Source: an uncultured Spirochaetota bacterium
GTDB lineage: Bacteria; Spirochaetota; UBA4802; UBA5550
DNA length: 64,000 nucleotides
Direction of reading: 5' to 3'
Assembly (NCBI GenBank): GCA_937872225.1
Contig: CALMRZ010000023.1
Coordinates: 46,324 to 110,323 of the forward strand
Position numbers and translations under genes: made by a program. Below are positions 9,057-19,650 of the stretch, in pieces. The number at the start of each line of letters is the position of its first letter. Positions within the stretch are counted from its first letter, which is position 1. The notes beneath the pieces are model-generated. The model was not told where the DNA came from and ran no database searches. It saw nothing but the letters and a program-made list of their open reading frames with translations.

Positions 9057-9959
9057 ATGGCAACAAATCGTTCAGAGAAGCGGAGCGCGAAACGGGCGGA
9101 GCGCCGCGCTTCACGCAGTGAAAAAAAGGCCGCCCGCGGCCAGCGTTCCGCAAAGACGCGCAGGGCAATAGGCGATTTCATCGTCCAGAAAAGGTCCATC
9201 GTCCCCAACATGATCACCATGTCGAACATGACGATGGGCTTCTTCGCGATCATTCTGGCCAGCAGGGGCGACGCCCGTTCCCTGGCGGTCGCCGGCATCA
9301 TGGTGTTCCTGGGCACCCTCTTTGACGCTGTTGACGGCGCCGTGGCCAGGGCCATGCACGTTGCGAGCCCGGTGGGCGTGCAGCTGGATTCCCTGGCGGA
9401 CGGTATCGCCTACGGCATAGCACCGGCGGTCATCGCCTACCAGGCCTACCTGTCGAAGCTTCCGTCCGGGGCGGCCATGATCGATTTCGGCATGTTCATC
9501 GCCCTCATCTATCCGATCTGCGCCATCTACCGACTGGCGAGGTTCAATATCGGCGCGGAGGAGGACGACCATACGCGTTTCTGCGGTCTGCCATCCCCCG
9601 CCGCGGGGATCCTCATCGCCCTGGTTCCCGTACTGGAAATTCCGGACTTCCTGTCGGTGCTGAAGCTGACGGTTTCCTTCCCCTGGCAGGTCTTCATAGC
9701 CATCTATGTCGTTATCAGCCTCCTGATGGTGTCCCGTGTCGATTACAGCAAGGTCTTTCCCGACATATACCGCATCGGCGGGAAGCCCTTCCTGGTGCTG
9801 GCCATCATCCTGGCGATACTCGGGATCGGCCTTTTCAGCGCATGGGCTATTTTCTGGTTTATGTCCTTGTACACGGTCATCGGCATGGTGTTCTATGCCA
9901 TTAAGCTGATCAGGCGCAGGAAAACGAAAACTACCGCGAAAGGAGATGCATGTCAATGA
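9057..9959 (+). CDS. pssA: CDP-diacylglycerol--serine O-phosphatidyltransferase
   Basis: Integral-membrane CDP-alcohol phosphatidyltransferase making phosphatidylserine, precursor of phosphatidylethanolamine. The complete motif D-G-x2-A-R-x8-G-x3-D-x3-D occupies D93 to D115. Several transmembrane helices follow. The first ~45 residues are unusual: a very basic Arg/Lys/Ala/Ser extension not required for catalysis, which probably contacts lipid headgroups or nucleic acid. No decarboxylase (psd) gene is adjacent. The end overlaps the next gene by 10 nt. Confidence 0.9.
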   Translation: MATNRSEKRSAKRAERRASRSEKKAARGQRSAKTRRAIGDFIVQKRSIVPNMITMSNMTMGFFAIILASRGDARSLAVAGIMVFLGTLFDAVDGAVARAMHVASPVGVQLDSLADGIAYGIAPAVIAYQAYLSKLPSGAAMIDFGMFIALIYPICAIYRLARFNIGAEEDDHTRFCGLPSPAAGILIALVPVLEIPDFLSVLKLTVSFPWQVFIAIYVVISLLMVSRVDYSKVFPDIYRIGGKPFLVLAIILAILGIGLFSAWAIFWFMSLYTVIGMVFYAIKLIRRRKTKTTAKGDACQ

Positions 9960-11143
9960 GCAATGAACCTATCGTGATCGTCGGGGCTTCATCAGCGGGA
10001 ATTTCCGCGGCGCGGGAAATCCGGAGCGTCAGCAATGATATCCCGGTGGAAATGTTCACCGAGGAAACCGATCTGCCGTATTACCGGCCGTTCCTGACCG
10101 AATATATCGGCGATGAAACCGTTGAAAAAAAATCAAACTTCTACCTGAATCCAGAAAAATGGTACGAAGAAAAAAGAATCACTCTTAATCGCGGGGAGAA
10201 AATTGCCGCCGTCGACGCGTCGTCCCATACAATAGAGACCGCCGACGGGGCAAAGCATCCCTACGCCAGGCTCATCCTGGCCAACGGAAGCTCCCCCTTT
10301 ATTCCCCTCAAGGAAGCCATCGGTAAAAAAAATGTCTATTCCATCAGGACCCTCGGCGATGCCCGGGCGGTCCGTGAAAGGGCAAAGGCAAACGTGCCCG
10401 CCATCGTGATCGGCGGCGGGCTCCTGGGCCTGGAGGCCGCCTATTCCCTGTCCCGGAACGGCATACCGGTCACGGTCATTGAAGTGGGTGACCGGATACT
10501 GCCGCGCCAGCTGGACACTGAATGCTCCGCAATACTGCAGGAAATCATCTCCCGGACCAGCGTAAAGCTCCTGACCGGCGCGTCGGTGGAGGCCATCACG
10601 GGGAGCGACGCGGCCACCGGGGTGAGGCTGGCGAGCGGCGAGGAACTGGCCGCAGGAATGGTTATATTTTCCATCGGCGTGCGGCCGAACGTGGACCTGG
10701 CTCACAGCTGCGGCGCACGGGTAAACCGCGCCGTGGTCGTCAACGAGCGGATGGAAACGTCGGTGCCCGGGATCTACGCCTGCGGCGACGTTGCCGAGTT
10801 CAACGGCAAGAACATCGCCCTCTGGATGCCCGCGATGAGACAGGGGAAGGTGGCCGGTTCCAACGCGGCCGGTAAAGAGGCGGTATTTGCGGATGAGGTC
10901 TATCCGGCGATCCTCAATTCCTTCGGGACGAGGGTTTATTCGGTCGGCGATTTCTGCAGTGAAAGAAAGGATGGCGAGTACCGCGTCCATGCGGCGAAAA
11001 ATGACGAGAAGGGAAGCTACAAAAAGCTGTTTTTCGTCAATGATAGAATCGTCGGGCTGATTCTGATCGGTGATATATCGGAATCACAGAAGCTCACAAC
11101 GGCCATCAAGTCCGGTGCGGCATATAAGGACCTGGTGCAATGA
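9950..11143 (+). CDS. FAD/NAD(P)-dependent oxidoreductase (rubredoxin/ferredoxin-reductase type)
   Basis: Two Rossmann folds: FAD-binding VIVGASSAGISAA at about residues 8-21 and NAD-binding VIGGGLLGLEAAYSL at about 150-164, plus the C-terminal FAD motif GIYACGDVAEF. The layout matches NADH:rubredoxin reductases and the N-terminal half of NirB. No redox-active Cys pair is seen. The AGGAG at 9941-9945 serves either the ATG at 9950 or at 9956. No rubredoxin or flavoprotein gene is close, so the electron acceptor is unknown. Confidence 0.85.
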   Translation: MSMSNEPIVIVGASSAGISAAREIRSVSNDIPVEMFTEETDLPYYRPFLTEYIGDETVEKKSNFYLNPEKWYEEKRITLNRGEKIAAVDASSHTIETADGAKHPYARLILANGSSPFIPLKEAIGKKNVYSIRTLGDARAVRERAKANVPAIVIGGGLLGLEAAYSLSRNGIPVTVIEVGDRILPRQLDTECSAILQEIISRTSVKLLTGASVEAITGSDAATGVRLASGEELAAGMVIFSIGVRPNVDLAHSCGARVNRAVVVNERMETSVPGIYACGDVAEFNGKNIALWMPAMRQGKVAGSNAAGKEAVFADEVYPAILNSFGTRVYSVGDFCSERKDGEYRVHAAKNDEKGSYKKLFFVNDRIVGLILIGDISESQKLTTAIKSGAAYKDLVQ

Positions 11144-11156
11144 ACAGGGTGGCGTG

Positions 11157-11633
11157 ATGGCTGAATTCTCCCATTATTCTGAAGACGGCAACCCGGTGAT
11201 GGTCGACATATCGGTCAAGAAGGCGACCATGCGAACGGCAAAAGCAACGGGTTTCGTAAAGCTCCAGAAAAGCACCCTGGATCTTGTCGATCGGCGGCTC
11301 CTCCCCAAGGGGGATCTCTTCCAGATAGCCAAGATCGCCGGCATCATGGCCGCAAAGAGGAACGCCGAGCTTATACCCATGTGCCATCCCCTGGCCCTGT
11401 CTTTCATCGATGTGACCATAGAACTTGATTACGATGCCGGGGGGGTGCGGATACGGTCCGAGATACGCCTTGAGGGAAAGACCGGCGCCGAGATGGAGGC
11501 GCTCACCGCCGTTTCCATTGCAGCGCTGACGGTCTATGACATGTGCAAGGCGGTGGATAAAACAATGGTCCTTGAAGATATTAAACTGGTAGAGAAAACA
11601 GGCGGCAAATCCGATCTCATTGATGCTCCTTGA
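11157..11633 (+). CDS. moaC: Cyclic pyranopterin monophosphate synthase MoaC
   Basis: Completes formation of cyclic pyranopterin monophosphate, the first stage of molybdenum-cofactor synthesis. The product has 158 residues with the MCHPL substrate loop (75-79), the GKTGAEMEALTAVS segment, and D128/K131, the positions of the catalytic pair in E. coli MoaC. I chose ATG 11157; the open frame runs further upstream inside the oxidoreductase gene. No other molybdopterin gene is in the window, so moaC is isolated here. Confidence 0.95.
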   Translation: MAEFSHYSEDGNPVMVDISVKKATMRTAKATGFVKLQKSTLDLVDRRLLPKGDLFQIAKIAGIMAAKRNAELIPMCHPLALSFIDVTIELDYDAGGVRIRSEIRLEGKTGAEMEALTAVSIAALTVYDMCKAVDKTMVLEDIKLVEKTGGKSDLIDAP

Positions 11634-12120
11634 TCAATCCGACATACATATTCCGATTTGGCCCGGCACCAGGCGGGCAATAACCAATATGGCCTGAGAG
11701 CATAATTCCCTTCTTCTTTCATGGTTTGATGGAACCATTTTTGGACAGGATTTAAGGATTGTTTTTCTGTCCCCCCTCTCCATCGAATCCAGTCTAAAAT
11801 ACCGGGTAATAAGTAGTATATTGAATAATGATCAAAAAAAGTTTCAGTACACCAAAATCTCGGAGCGGTAATAAAAATCATTCGCATGTCCACTGCAACA
11901 ACAAGTTTGTATTCACTGTAGAATACCCATTTTGAGCATAAAAATTTATTAATAAGACATAATTTCTTAAAATGATAATTTTTTATGCAGATTTAATGCA
12001 TAGATCATGCTTTTTAAAAAGCAGAGATTTTTTATTTTATTTTAAAATAATTTTTAATAATTGACAAAAATCGGCTATAAATGAATTTGATTTATTGTGA
12101 AAATCTATATATTAATAGAT
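11634..12120. other. AT-rich non-coding region upstream of groESL
   Basis: No gene seen. From about 11930 the sequence becomes very AT-rich and holds a perfect 14-bp palindrome GCTTTTTAAAAAGC (12009-12022) and an A/T palindrome around 12036-12050, features of curved DNA or an UP-type element. TTGACA at 12061-12066 lacks a well-placed -10; a TATATT at 12108-12113 directly before the CIRCE site is the most likely -10, with TTTGAT or TTGATT at 12086-12092 as a poor -35. Confidence 0.5.
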
Positions 12121-12150
12121 TGTTAGCACTCTTTTTAATGAGTGCTAACA
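12121..12150. promoter_or_regulatory. CIRCE operator (HrcA-binding), 8-nt spacer
   Basis: Perfect inverted repeat TGTTAGCACTC / GAGTGCTAACA. The core arms TTAGCACTC (12123-12131) and GAGTGCTAA (12140-12148) are identical to the CIRCE consensus bound by the heat-shock repressor HrcA, but the spacer TTTTTAAT is 8 nt instead of the usual 9. It lies about 220 nt upstream of groES, near the expected transcription start. Confidence 0.92.
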
Positions 12151-12367
12151 TTTGAACAAAATTATTTTATTCAAATATATAAATTATCATAGTGTTTTAT
12201 TTATCCTGAATAATTTTATTCATACTAGTTATCTGAAAGGTAAGTAGGAATGAATAAAGCGTGAGTCAGGGCAGACATAAAACGATGATAAGATACTTCA
12301 AGTTTGCAGATTTTTTCTTCTATTTCAGAGGAAAAAAATAATTATCTAGTCCATAAGGAGGAAGGAA

Positions 12368-12652
12368 GTGGCATTAAAACCTATAGGCGATCGTGTCGTC
12401 ATTGAATTACTGGAAGAGGAAGCCGAGAAAGTCGGCTCCATCTATGTGCCTGATACGGCAAAGGAAAAACCACACCAGGGAAAAATCATCGCTGTCGGCC
12501 AAGGAAAGCGCGACGGCAAGGATGTTATTCCGATGACCGTGAAAGTCGGTGATACGGTCCTTTTCAGCAAGTACGGCGGCATGGAAGTCAAGCATGGCGG
12601 CAAGGATTATCTGATCCTGTCGGAAAGCGACATCCTGGCGGTGGTCGAATAG
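12368..12652 (+). CDS. groES: Co-chaperonin GroES
   Basis: The 94-residue lid of the GroEL chamber. It starts KPIGDRVV, and contains the [15 protein letters not shown] mobile loop and a C-terminal ESDILAVVE. The start codon is GTG at 12368, served by AAGGAGG at 12355-12361. It precedes groEL by 59 nt, and both are expected to be repressed by HrcA through the CIRCE element upstream. Confidence 0.97.
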   Translation: MALKPIGDRVVIELLEEEAEKVGSIYVPDTAKEKPHQGKIIAVGQGKRDGKDVIPMTVKVGDTVLFSKYGGMEVKHGGKDYLILSESDILAVVE

Positions 12653-12684
12653 CGGTAACAGGTAACGGATTGAAATATTCATAA

Positions 12685-14346
<1,662 letters not shown>

Positions 14347-14373
14347 GATCCGCATACACAAAAGAAACAATCG

Positions 14374-14407
14374 ACGGCCGGGACAGATGTTCCCGGCCGT
14401 TTTATTT
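14374..14407 (+). terminator. Intrinsic terminator of groESL
   Basis: 10-bp perfect stem ACGGCCGGGA / TCCCGGCCGT (14374-14383, 14391-14400) with a 7-nt loop, followed by TTTATTT. Confidence 0.92.
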
Positions 14408-14587
14408 GTGAGCGCCACCAGCGCGGTTATGTCACCGCGCTATTTTAATGCCCGGGCGCCGCGGCGCGGCGCGAGGGGGCGGAAAGAAATAATTCAGGTA
14501 TAGGTCTATCGTACCGATCATAGAAACGGGCGATCAGCACGACCGGGGCGGCCGTGCTGGGGCCGGATCAAGCAATCGCGGGGACCC

Positions 14588-15469
14588 ATGAACGACAATG
14601 TTATCATAGTGCCGAACCGCTTCAAGGACCAGTATGAATTTGAATACGTGATAGATCTGCAGGACAGGATCCTGGGCGACGTCAGGGACTTGAATCTTTC
14701 CCGGCTTTCTTTCATCGAGCCCTATTCGATGCTCTCGCTGCTTCTTATGGGGAGAAACTATCTGAGAAAAAGCGGCAACAAGCTGAAACTTTCAGGGATC
14801 CCTATCAACATACACCAGTATCTTCACCGGATGGATTTCTTCAAGACCGGCGTATTCGAAGTGACGGAGCGGCTCAACGAGAAGATGCTCCTCAAGAGGA
14901 GCTCTTTCAGCAACCGGGTAATCGAGATAACGGAAATCCCGAACAAGGAGCGGGAAAGCGTAAAGGTCATCTCAAGCATAGTCGGCGTTTTCAGGAAACG
15001 GGCCGCCCATATATTGAAATACTGGCTGACTGACCGCATAATCGATTATTTCGTCACCGTCATCTCCGAGATATGCCAGAACATCTATGAGCACAGCCTG
15101 GATTCGGGATACCTGGCGATGCAGACCTATTCCATCGGAAAGGAAAACATCGTGAGGCTGTCAATCGGGGACTCGGGAATCGGGATTCAGAAGAGCTTTG
15201 AGAATTTCGATATCACATATGATTCGCCCGCCCACCTCATGGAACTGGCCCTCACGACGCCCATTTCAAGCAAGAGGGAGTTCGGATACGGTCTCTGCCA
15301 GGTCAATGCCATCGTTGAAAAACTGAAGGGCTCCATATTCCTGAGATCGGGCAACGCGTCGGTATCGACCCTGTACCACAGGAAAGGCGCCGGCGCTTCT
15401 GTCATTTTCCAGAAAAATGAACTGAGCCATTTTGACGGCACGCAGATATCAATATCATTAATGGGATAA
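14588..15469 (+). CDS. STAS-like domain fused to HATPase (RsbW-type) kinase domain
   Basis: 293 residues. The first ~100 residues have the alternating beta-alpha pattern of a STAS/anti-sigma-antagonist fold. The second part is a GHKL ATPase: N-box SEICQNIYEHS (E161, N165, H169), G1 motif GDSGIGI (194-200), and a G2-like REFGYGL about residue 235. No histidine phospho-acceptor domain is seen, so it resembles an anti-sigma kinase that may phosphorylate a STAS partner. It heads a five-gene cluster with 9-nt spacing to a second STAS-like gene. The exact family cannot be set without a search. Confidence 0.7.
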   Translation: MNDNVIIVPNRFKDQYEFEYVIDLQDRILGDVRDLNLSRLSFIEPYSMLSLLLMGRNYLRKSGNKLKLSGIPINIHQYLHRMDFFKTGVFEVTERLNEKMLLKRSSFSNRVIEITEIPNKERESVKVISSIVGVFRKRAAHILKYWLTDRIIDYFVTVISEICQNIYEHSLDSGYLAMQTYSIGKENIVRLSIGDSGIGIQKSFENFDITYDSPAHLMELALTTPISSKREFGYGLCQVNAIVEKLKGSIFLRSGNASVSTLYHRKGAGASVIFQKNELSHFDGTQISISLMG

Positions 15470-15478
15470 CAACCGCAC

Positions 15479-16030
15479 ATGGTCATCGCAATCAAGAAAA
15501 AAGCGGAAGAGCTAAAGATAAAATCGCCGGATCTGATTACCAGGCATATGGGACGGATCATGTATAATGCGATCAAAGCCATCGTGGAGAATATCGGCGA
15601 CGGCGAGACACTGGTTCTTGATTTCGACGGGATCAAGGTCATAGATTCCTCGTTTATCGACGAGATGATAGTAAAGCTGATTGTCGATTCAAAAAGCGCG
15701 GAGCGTGCCTTTTATATCAAGCTGAAGAACATTTCGGCAATCGCTGAAACGAACATTGATCTTGTCTTCCGTTCCTATTCAAACTACAAAAACAAAAAAA
15801 TTGTTGTAATTACCGAAAACATCTGCCAGAATAATGTGTTCTTCATCGGACCCCTGTCGGATCAGGAACGGGATGTCGTTGAATTTTTGAGGGTGAACAG
15901 GTCGATCACCCTGGATGATATCATGAAATTCACGGGGCGGCCGAAGGACGAGGTGAGAAAAACCATGGAAGATCTTGACTCGATGCGGGCGGTCAAGAAA
16001 CAGGAAAATGGTGTATATTTTCCGGTATAA
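15479..16030 (+). CDS. DUF4325-like (STAS-like) protein with C-terminal winged helix
   Basis: 183 residues. Residues about 43-62 (VLDFDGIKVIDSSFIDEM) match the DUF4325/STAS-like pattern, with a Ser-Ser pair (57-58) where STAS antagonists carry the phosphorylated Ser. The region from about 125 onward (DQERDVVEFL, SITLDDIMKFTGRPKDEVRKTMEDLDSMRAVKK) looks like a winged-helix module. The gene follows the STAS-HATPase gene by 9 nt, so the two are likely partners: kinase plus antagonist with an output domain. Target unknown. Confidence 0.65.
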   Translation: MVIAIKKKAEELKIKSPDLITRHMGRIMYNAIKAIVENIGDGETLVLDFDGIKVIDSSFIDEMIVKLIVDSKSAERAFYIKLKNISAIAETNIDLVFRSYSNYKNKKIVVITENICQNNVFFIGPLSDQERDVVEFLRVNRSITLDDIMKFTGRPKDEVRKTMEDLDSMRAVKKQENGVYFPV

Positions 16031-16079
16031 CGCCCCGGCGCCAGGAGGCGTCCGGTCAGGCAAGGGAACCGTAGCAGGA

Positions 16080-16550
16080 ATGAAACCATCGGCAAAAAAC
16101 GCGACCAGAGTGAAGGATGACAGCCTCTACGGACTCCTGTCCTCGCACAAGGCCAGCTGCACCTATTTGCGCGTCCTTGTATCCGAAGAGGATGATTCGG
16201 TCATACTGCAGCTGACGGGCAATCCCAAGAACTTCAATGCCATTACGACGGAAAGATACAAGAATTACCGGGTCCTCCGGAGGCTTGAGATAGGAGCGTC
16301 GAAGCAGTTTCTTAAATATGTTGCGCCCGAAAATCTGATAGCCGTCCTGGGTCCCATGCTCGAGCTGAACATCCCCCCGGACAGGGTCGTTATAACGGAC
16401 AGCTTGAAAAAAGACGGCATCTACGCCCTGGAAACAAGCCTTAAATATAAATTGAAGATGACCCAGGGGATCAGAAAAATATTAAATATGAGCCCCCAGA
16501 AGCGTTATGAAGTAATAGAAAAATTTATATCCGGCAATCAGGAACAATGA
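16080..16550 (+). CDS. Unknown cytoplasmic protein in STAS/HATPase cluster
   Basis: 156 residues, no family recognised. I chose the ATG at 16080, preceded by CAGGA; an open frame extends upstream to 15975 inside the previous gene. The product is basic, lacks a signal peptide or membrane segment, and has a C-terminal helical portion (MTQGIRKILNMSPQKRYEVIEKFI). It lies between the DUF4325-like gene and a tail-anchored protein gene, one base before the latter, so it is expected to be part of the same transcript. Confidence 0.55.
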   Translation: MKPSAKNATRVKDDSLYGLLSSHKASCTYLRVLVSEEDDSVILQLTGNPKNFNAITTERYKNYRVLRRLEIGASKQFLKYVAPENLIAVLGPMLELNIPPDRVVITDSLKKDGIYALETSLKYKLKMTQGIRKILNMSPQKRYEVIEKFISGNQEQ

Positions 16551-16551
16551 C

Positions 16552-17574
16552 ATGACCGAACAATATGATTCACTGGGAGAGAAGACCAAGCAGGTCGACA
16601 TGGCCATGAAATATACCAGGGGGGACATCCTCAAAGCCAAGGAGATGGCCTCGGGCCAGTACCTCGATGTCATGGTGGTGAAAGGGAAATTCCTCGTCGA
16701 GAACAAAGGCGTGTCGGGGGTGTTTCTCGCTTTTTTCAACTACATTCAGGAGTACATTGCCAATGTAACATGCATCATGTCATCAAAATCTTCACTCTAC
16801 GAGAAAACCCGGGTTTTTGACGACTGGAAGTCACTCTCCAGGGACCTCCAGGCCTTCAAGGAAAGCAGCGATATCGTCGATTCCCAGAATTTCACCTATT
16901 TTCTCATCGATTCGTTCGTTGGCTATGACGTTTTTCCCGACGTGCAGGAACGCAACCTGGATGACCTGACCAGAACCGTCAGCGAGATCATCGGGAAATC
17001 ATTCAATGCCGGCACGGTGAAATGCCAGATCGAACTGGAGCCGACCAGTTCCCTCGCGATGGAACTGGCCGGGGTCAGGATCGATATCCCGGGTATGGAG
17101 GGGCAGGGCATACAGGAGATTGTCGCCGAGGACGAGCGCATTACCATGATCGAAAGCGAGGCAAAATTCGTGATAGAGGGGACCGCCGTCCTCTCGCCCG
17201 TGAAGGGGAAAAACGTGAACGACCTTATTTCCGGTGACAAGATCAGGGTCATCCTGACGGGAAAGGACATGGTCTCGGAAAAAATCCTGAGGCTTCTTGG
17301 CGCCTATGACGCGGAGGGAGCCCGCCAGCCCATCACCGGCAGGATCAAGGCAAAGGTCCCCTTCGAAAAGGGTGGGTATATCCTGTATGCCCTTGTCGCC
17401 AAAGGGGTGCTGGCGAAGATTTTCGAGGAAGAAAATGTCAAGCTCATGATCGACCAGCCCCAGGATGATTTCGCCGGAAAGGCGTCAGAGCTTGATAACC
17501 GTATTTTCTATATCATCGCGGTCGTGGTGGGCCTCATCATCGTGTGCGGAATAATACTCTTCCTGCTCCTGTGA
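16552..17574 (+). CDS. Unknown protein with C-terminal membrane anchor
   Basis: 340 residues. The body is soluble-looking, with a helical N-terminal half and a beta-rich stretch (about 170-300) containing repeated FVIEGTAVLSPVKGK-type strands. The final ~22 residues form a single hydrophobic helix (IIAVVVGLIIVCGIILFLLL), i.e. a tail-anchored topology with the bulk in the cytoplasm and no signal peptide. No family recognised. Followed 2 nt later by an exported protein gene. Confidence 0.6.
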   Translation: MTEQYDSLGEKTKQVDMAMKYTRGDILKAKEMASGQYLDVMVVKGKFLVENKGVSGVFLAFFNYIQEYIANVTCIMSSKSSLYEKTRVFDDWKSLSRDLQAFKESSDIVDSQNFTYFLIDSFVGYDVFPDVQERNLDDLTRTVSEIIGKSFNAGTVKCQIELEPTSSLAMELAGVRIDIPGMEGQGIQEIVAEDERITMIESEAKFVIEGTAVLSPVKGKNVNDLISGDKIRVILTGKDMVSEKILRLLGAYDAEGARQPITGRIKAKVPFEKGGYILYALVAKGVLAKIFEEENVKLMIDQPQDDFAGKASELDNRIFYIIAVVVGLIIVCGIILFLLL

Positions 17575-17576
17575 TC

Positions 17577-18473
17577 ATGAACGCGCGACGCTGCTGCTTT
17601 ATCACGATTCTTCTTACCGCCGAAACGATTCTCCTGGCGCAGATGCCGGACTGGAAATTCTTCAGGGACCGCGAGGGGAATTCCTATTTTATCGACCGGG
17701 GCGGGAAGATACGCATTACCAGCATGAAAAAATACCGGTACCGGCCCGTATCGGCCCGCGCCATCGATTACTACCTCGAATACGGCACTGAGCTCATAAA
17801 AGAACACCGCCCGGTCGAAGCCCTGTCGGTACTCAAGTCTATCCGCGCCCTCAAAAGTGATAATCAAAGGATATACCAGGCCCAGGTGAAGGCCACGGAG
17901 CTCATCATGAAGATGAGCAAGAACAACGGCGCGCGGTTCACATCGATGAACGAATCGGCGTCGCTTATGCTTTTTCAAAGCGATGACGGCATTGAAATCA
18001 TCAATGACCAGATGCTGTATTCGTTCAAGGTCCCGGGCCGCGTGGCGGTGCTGCGGAAGGTCGACCGGTCCCGGCTGGAATACCGGTATTCCGGCATCCT
18101 CTTCGGAATTCTTTCGGGCAGGGGGAGGGATGACGGCAGGGACGCGGATGCCTACGACATGATGATGGCCGTTGATACGGAAAAATTCGCGGTCCCGTAT
18201 AAAAACCTGGCCGCGGCGGTGGATAAATGGAAGGGAAACATCGGTTATGAAGGTTTGACCCGTGTAGTGCTGGAACAGGATGAACGCCGGTACATCTGCT
18301 CGTTCCGCAACAGCGCGGAGCCGCGATACGGGGGAATCGAAGGGATTTTTCTCAACGGCGCCAGCAGCCACTATGTCAGGCTGGTATCGTCGGAAGGGCG
18401 CCTTGCGGCGCAGCGGGACCTCATGCGGAAAATCATCGAAGGGTTCTGCACCGTGGGAAAGGCCGACCGATGA
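17577..18473 (+). CDS. Unknown exported protein, last gene of STAS/HATPase cluster
   Basis: 298 residues from the ATG at 17577, 2 nt after the preceding stop. The N terminus (NARRCCFITILLTAETILLAQ) is a short signal peptide or anchor. The next part, EGNSYFIDRGGKIRI followed by a helix pair with EHRPVEALSVLKSIRALK, resembles one TPR-like repeat. Cytoplasmic signalling upstream and a periplasmic product at the end suggest envelope sensing, but that is inference. It ends 3 nt from a convergent gene. Confidence 0.55.
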   Translation: MNARRCCFITILLTAETILLAQMPDWKFFRDREGNSYFIDRGGKIRITSMKKYRYRPVSARAIDYYLEYGTELIKEHRPVEALSVLKSIRALKSDNQRIYQAQVKATELIMKMSKNNGARFTSMNESASLMLFQSDDGIEIINDQMLYSFKVPGRVAVLRKVDRSRLEYRYSGILFGILSGRGRDDGRDADAYDMMMAVDTEKFAVPYKNLAAAVDKWKGNIGYEGLTRVVLEQDERRYICSFRNSAEPRYGGIEGIFLNGASSHYVRLVSSEGRLAAQRDLMRKIIEGFCTVGKADR

Positions 18474-18476
18474 CCG

Positions 18477-18944
18477 TTATACTGCCGTAAACTCCAGGGC
18501 GGTCTCGGTGCAGTTGTCCTGCTTGGTGCAGAAAACGCAGTCTTTCCAGATTTTCTCCGGCAGGGTGTCCATGTTGATCACGGTGAAGCCGTTCCTCTCG
18601 AAGAAGGCGGGGGTGTACGTCAGGACAAATATCCGGGGCGTGTTGGCTGCCCTGAGATGGGCGATGAGGGCCTGCAGAAGGGCCGATCCGATCCCGCGGC
18701 GGAGATAGTTCGGGTTCACGGCGAGCGACCTGACTTCCTTGAGGTGATCGCCGTAATCGAAAAACGTGATGACGCCCACGTTGACGGTGCCGATTTCAGC
18801 CACAAAAAAATTATCGATGCTGTGACTGATGTCATCGAGACTTCTCGAAAGGAGTATGCCTTCCTCGGAATAGGTCGATATTATTTGATGAATGGTGCCA
18901 ATATCGCTTGAAGTTGCGTTTCGTATCGTGGCGTTATTTTTCAA
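18477..18944 (-). CDS. GNAT N-acetyltransferase, ArgA-like (Rv2747-type)
   Basis: 155 residues. A GNAT fold with acetyl-CoA loop RRGIGSALL (82-90) and VRSLAVNPNY before it. The last third, FVLTYTPAFFERNGF then LPEKIWKDCVFCTKQDNC, matches the short stand-alone N-acetylglutamate synthases of the mycobacterial Rv2747 type, where the first step of arginine synthesis is catalysed. The C-terminal cysteines C136, C139 and C145 may bind a metal. No arg genes are adjacent, so the substrate call is from similarity of pattern only. Confidence 0.75.
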   Translation of the reverse strand: MKNNATIRNATSSDIGTIHQIISTYSEEGILLSRSLDDISHSIDNFFVAEIGTVNVGVITFFDYGDHLKEVRSLAVNPNYLRRGIGSALLQALIAHLRAANTPRIFVLTYTPAFFERNGFTVINMDTLPEKIWKDCVFCTKQDNCTETALEFTAV

Positions 18945-19068
18945 TGTGCTACCTTCGCGTTAATGTGCGGCACGCCGTCAACCGTACCCGCTGCCTTCCG
19001 GGTGCGCGTCATGTCCCGCCGGCATCCCGGCGCAGGCACGCATGACACAGATAGTCCGTACGGTGTTG

Positions 19069-19650
19069 TTACCTTTTTATAATCCTGGTATTTTCCGCAA
19101 GCGAATATTTCTGGTAGGAGGCAATTTTTTTCAACGCCTCGGCCGCGGCGTCGTTGCTCCGGTAGGGGCCGATATAGATCCGGTAGCGGTTGTTGATTTT
19201 TGAAAGAATGACCGTGTGGCCGCGGTGGCTCAGGAAACCGGCTATTTTCTGCGCCGCATCATAGTCATGCTCGCTGGTGACCCTTATGACGAAGGGATAG
19301 CTGCTTTTCGGAAAAAGCTTCTCCTGGGGCAATGCTTCTGTCGGCTTGTCCCTGTTCAGCAGGGTGAAGCTCCTGCTGATATCGGCGACGGCATTGTAGG
19401 TCTTCTTGTCCACGAGATCGCGCTGGATCCCGCCGGTAAACTTGATGCCGATGATTATGCCGGCGGTAAAAGACATGATGCAGAGTGATGTTATCAGGAA
19501 AAAAATCCTGCTGGCTTTCTTTCGAACGCGTTCCATCTCCCGGGGCGTGTTCTGGGCCATCCGGGGGAGGTATTCCGGGTCATAGGTGTCGGTGAATTGG
19601 GGAGGCGCTATCCTGATGTTTTTTCGTTCATAAAAATCAATATTTTGCAT
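19069..19650 (-). CDS. SPOR-domain membrane protein
   Basis: 193 residues: a cytoplasmic N-terminal part, one transmembrane helix at about 49-69, a linker, and a C-terminal SPOR domain (about 118-190; YPFVIRVTSEHDYDAAQKIA, YRIYIGPYRSNDAAAEALKKI). SPOR domains bind denuded glycan at division sites, so this is probably a cell-division-associated wall-binding protein. It is followed on the same strand by the acetyltransferase gene. Confidence 0.85.
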   Translation of the reverse strand: MQNIDFYERKNIRIAPPQFTDTYDPEYLPRMAQNTPREMERVRKKASRIFFLITSLCIMSFTAGIIIGIKFTGGIQRDLVDKKTYNAVADISRSFTLLNRDKPTEALPQEKLFPKSSYPFVIRVTSEHDYDAAQKIAGFLSHRGHTVILSKINNRYRIYIGPYRSNDAAAEALKKIASYQKYSLAENTRIIKR

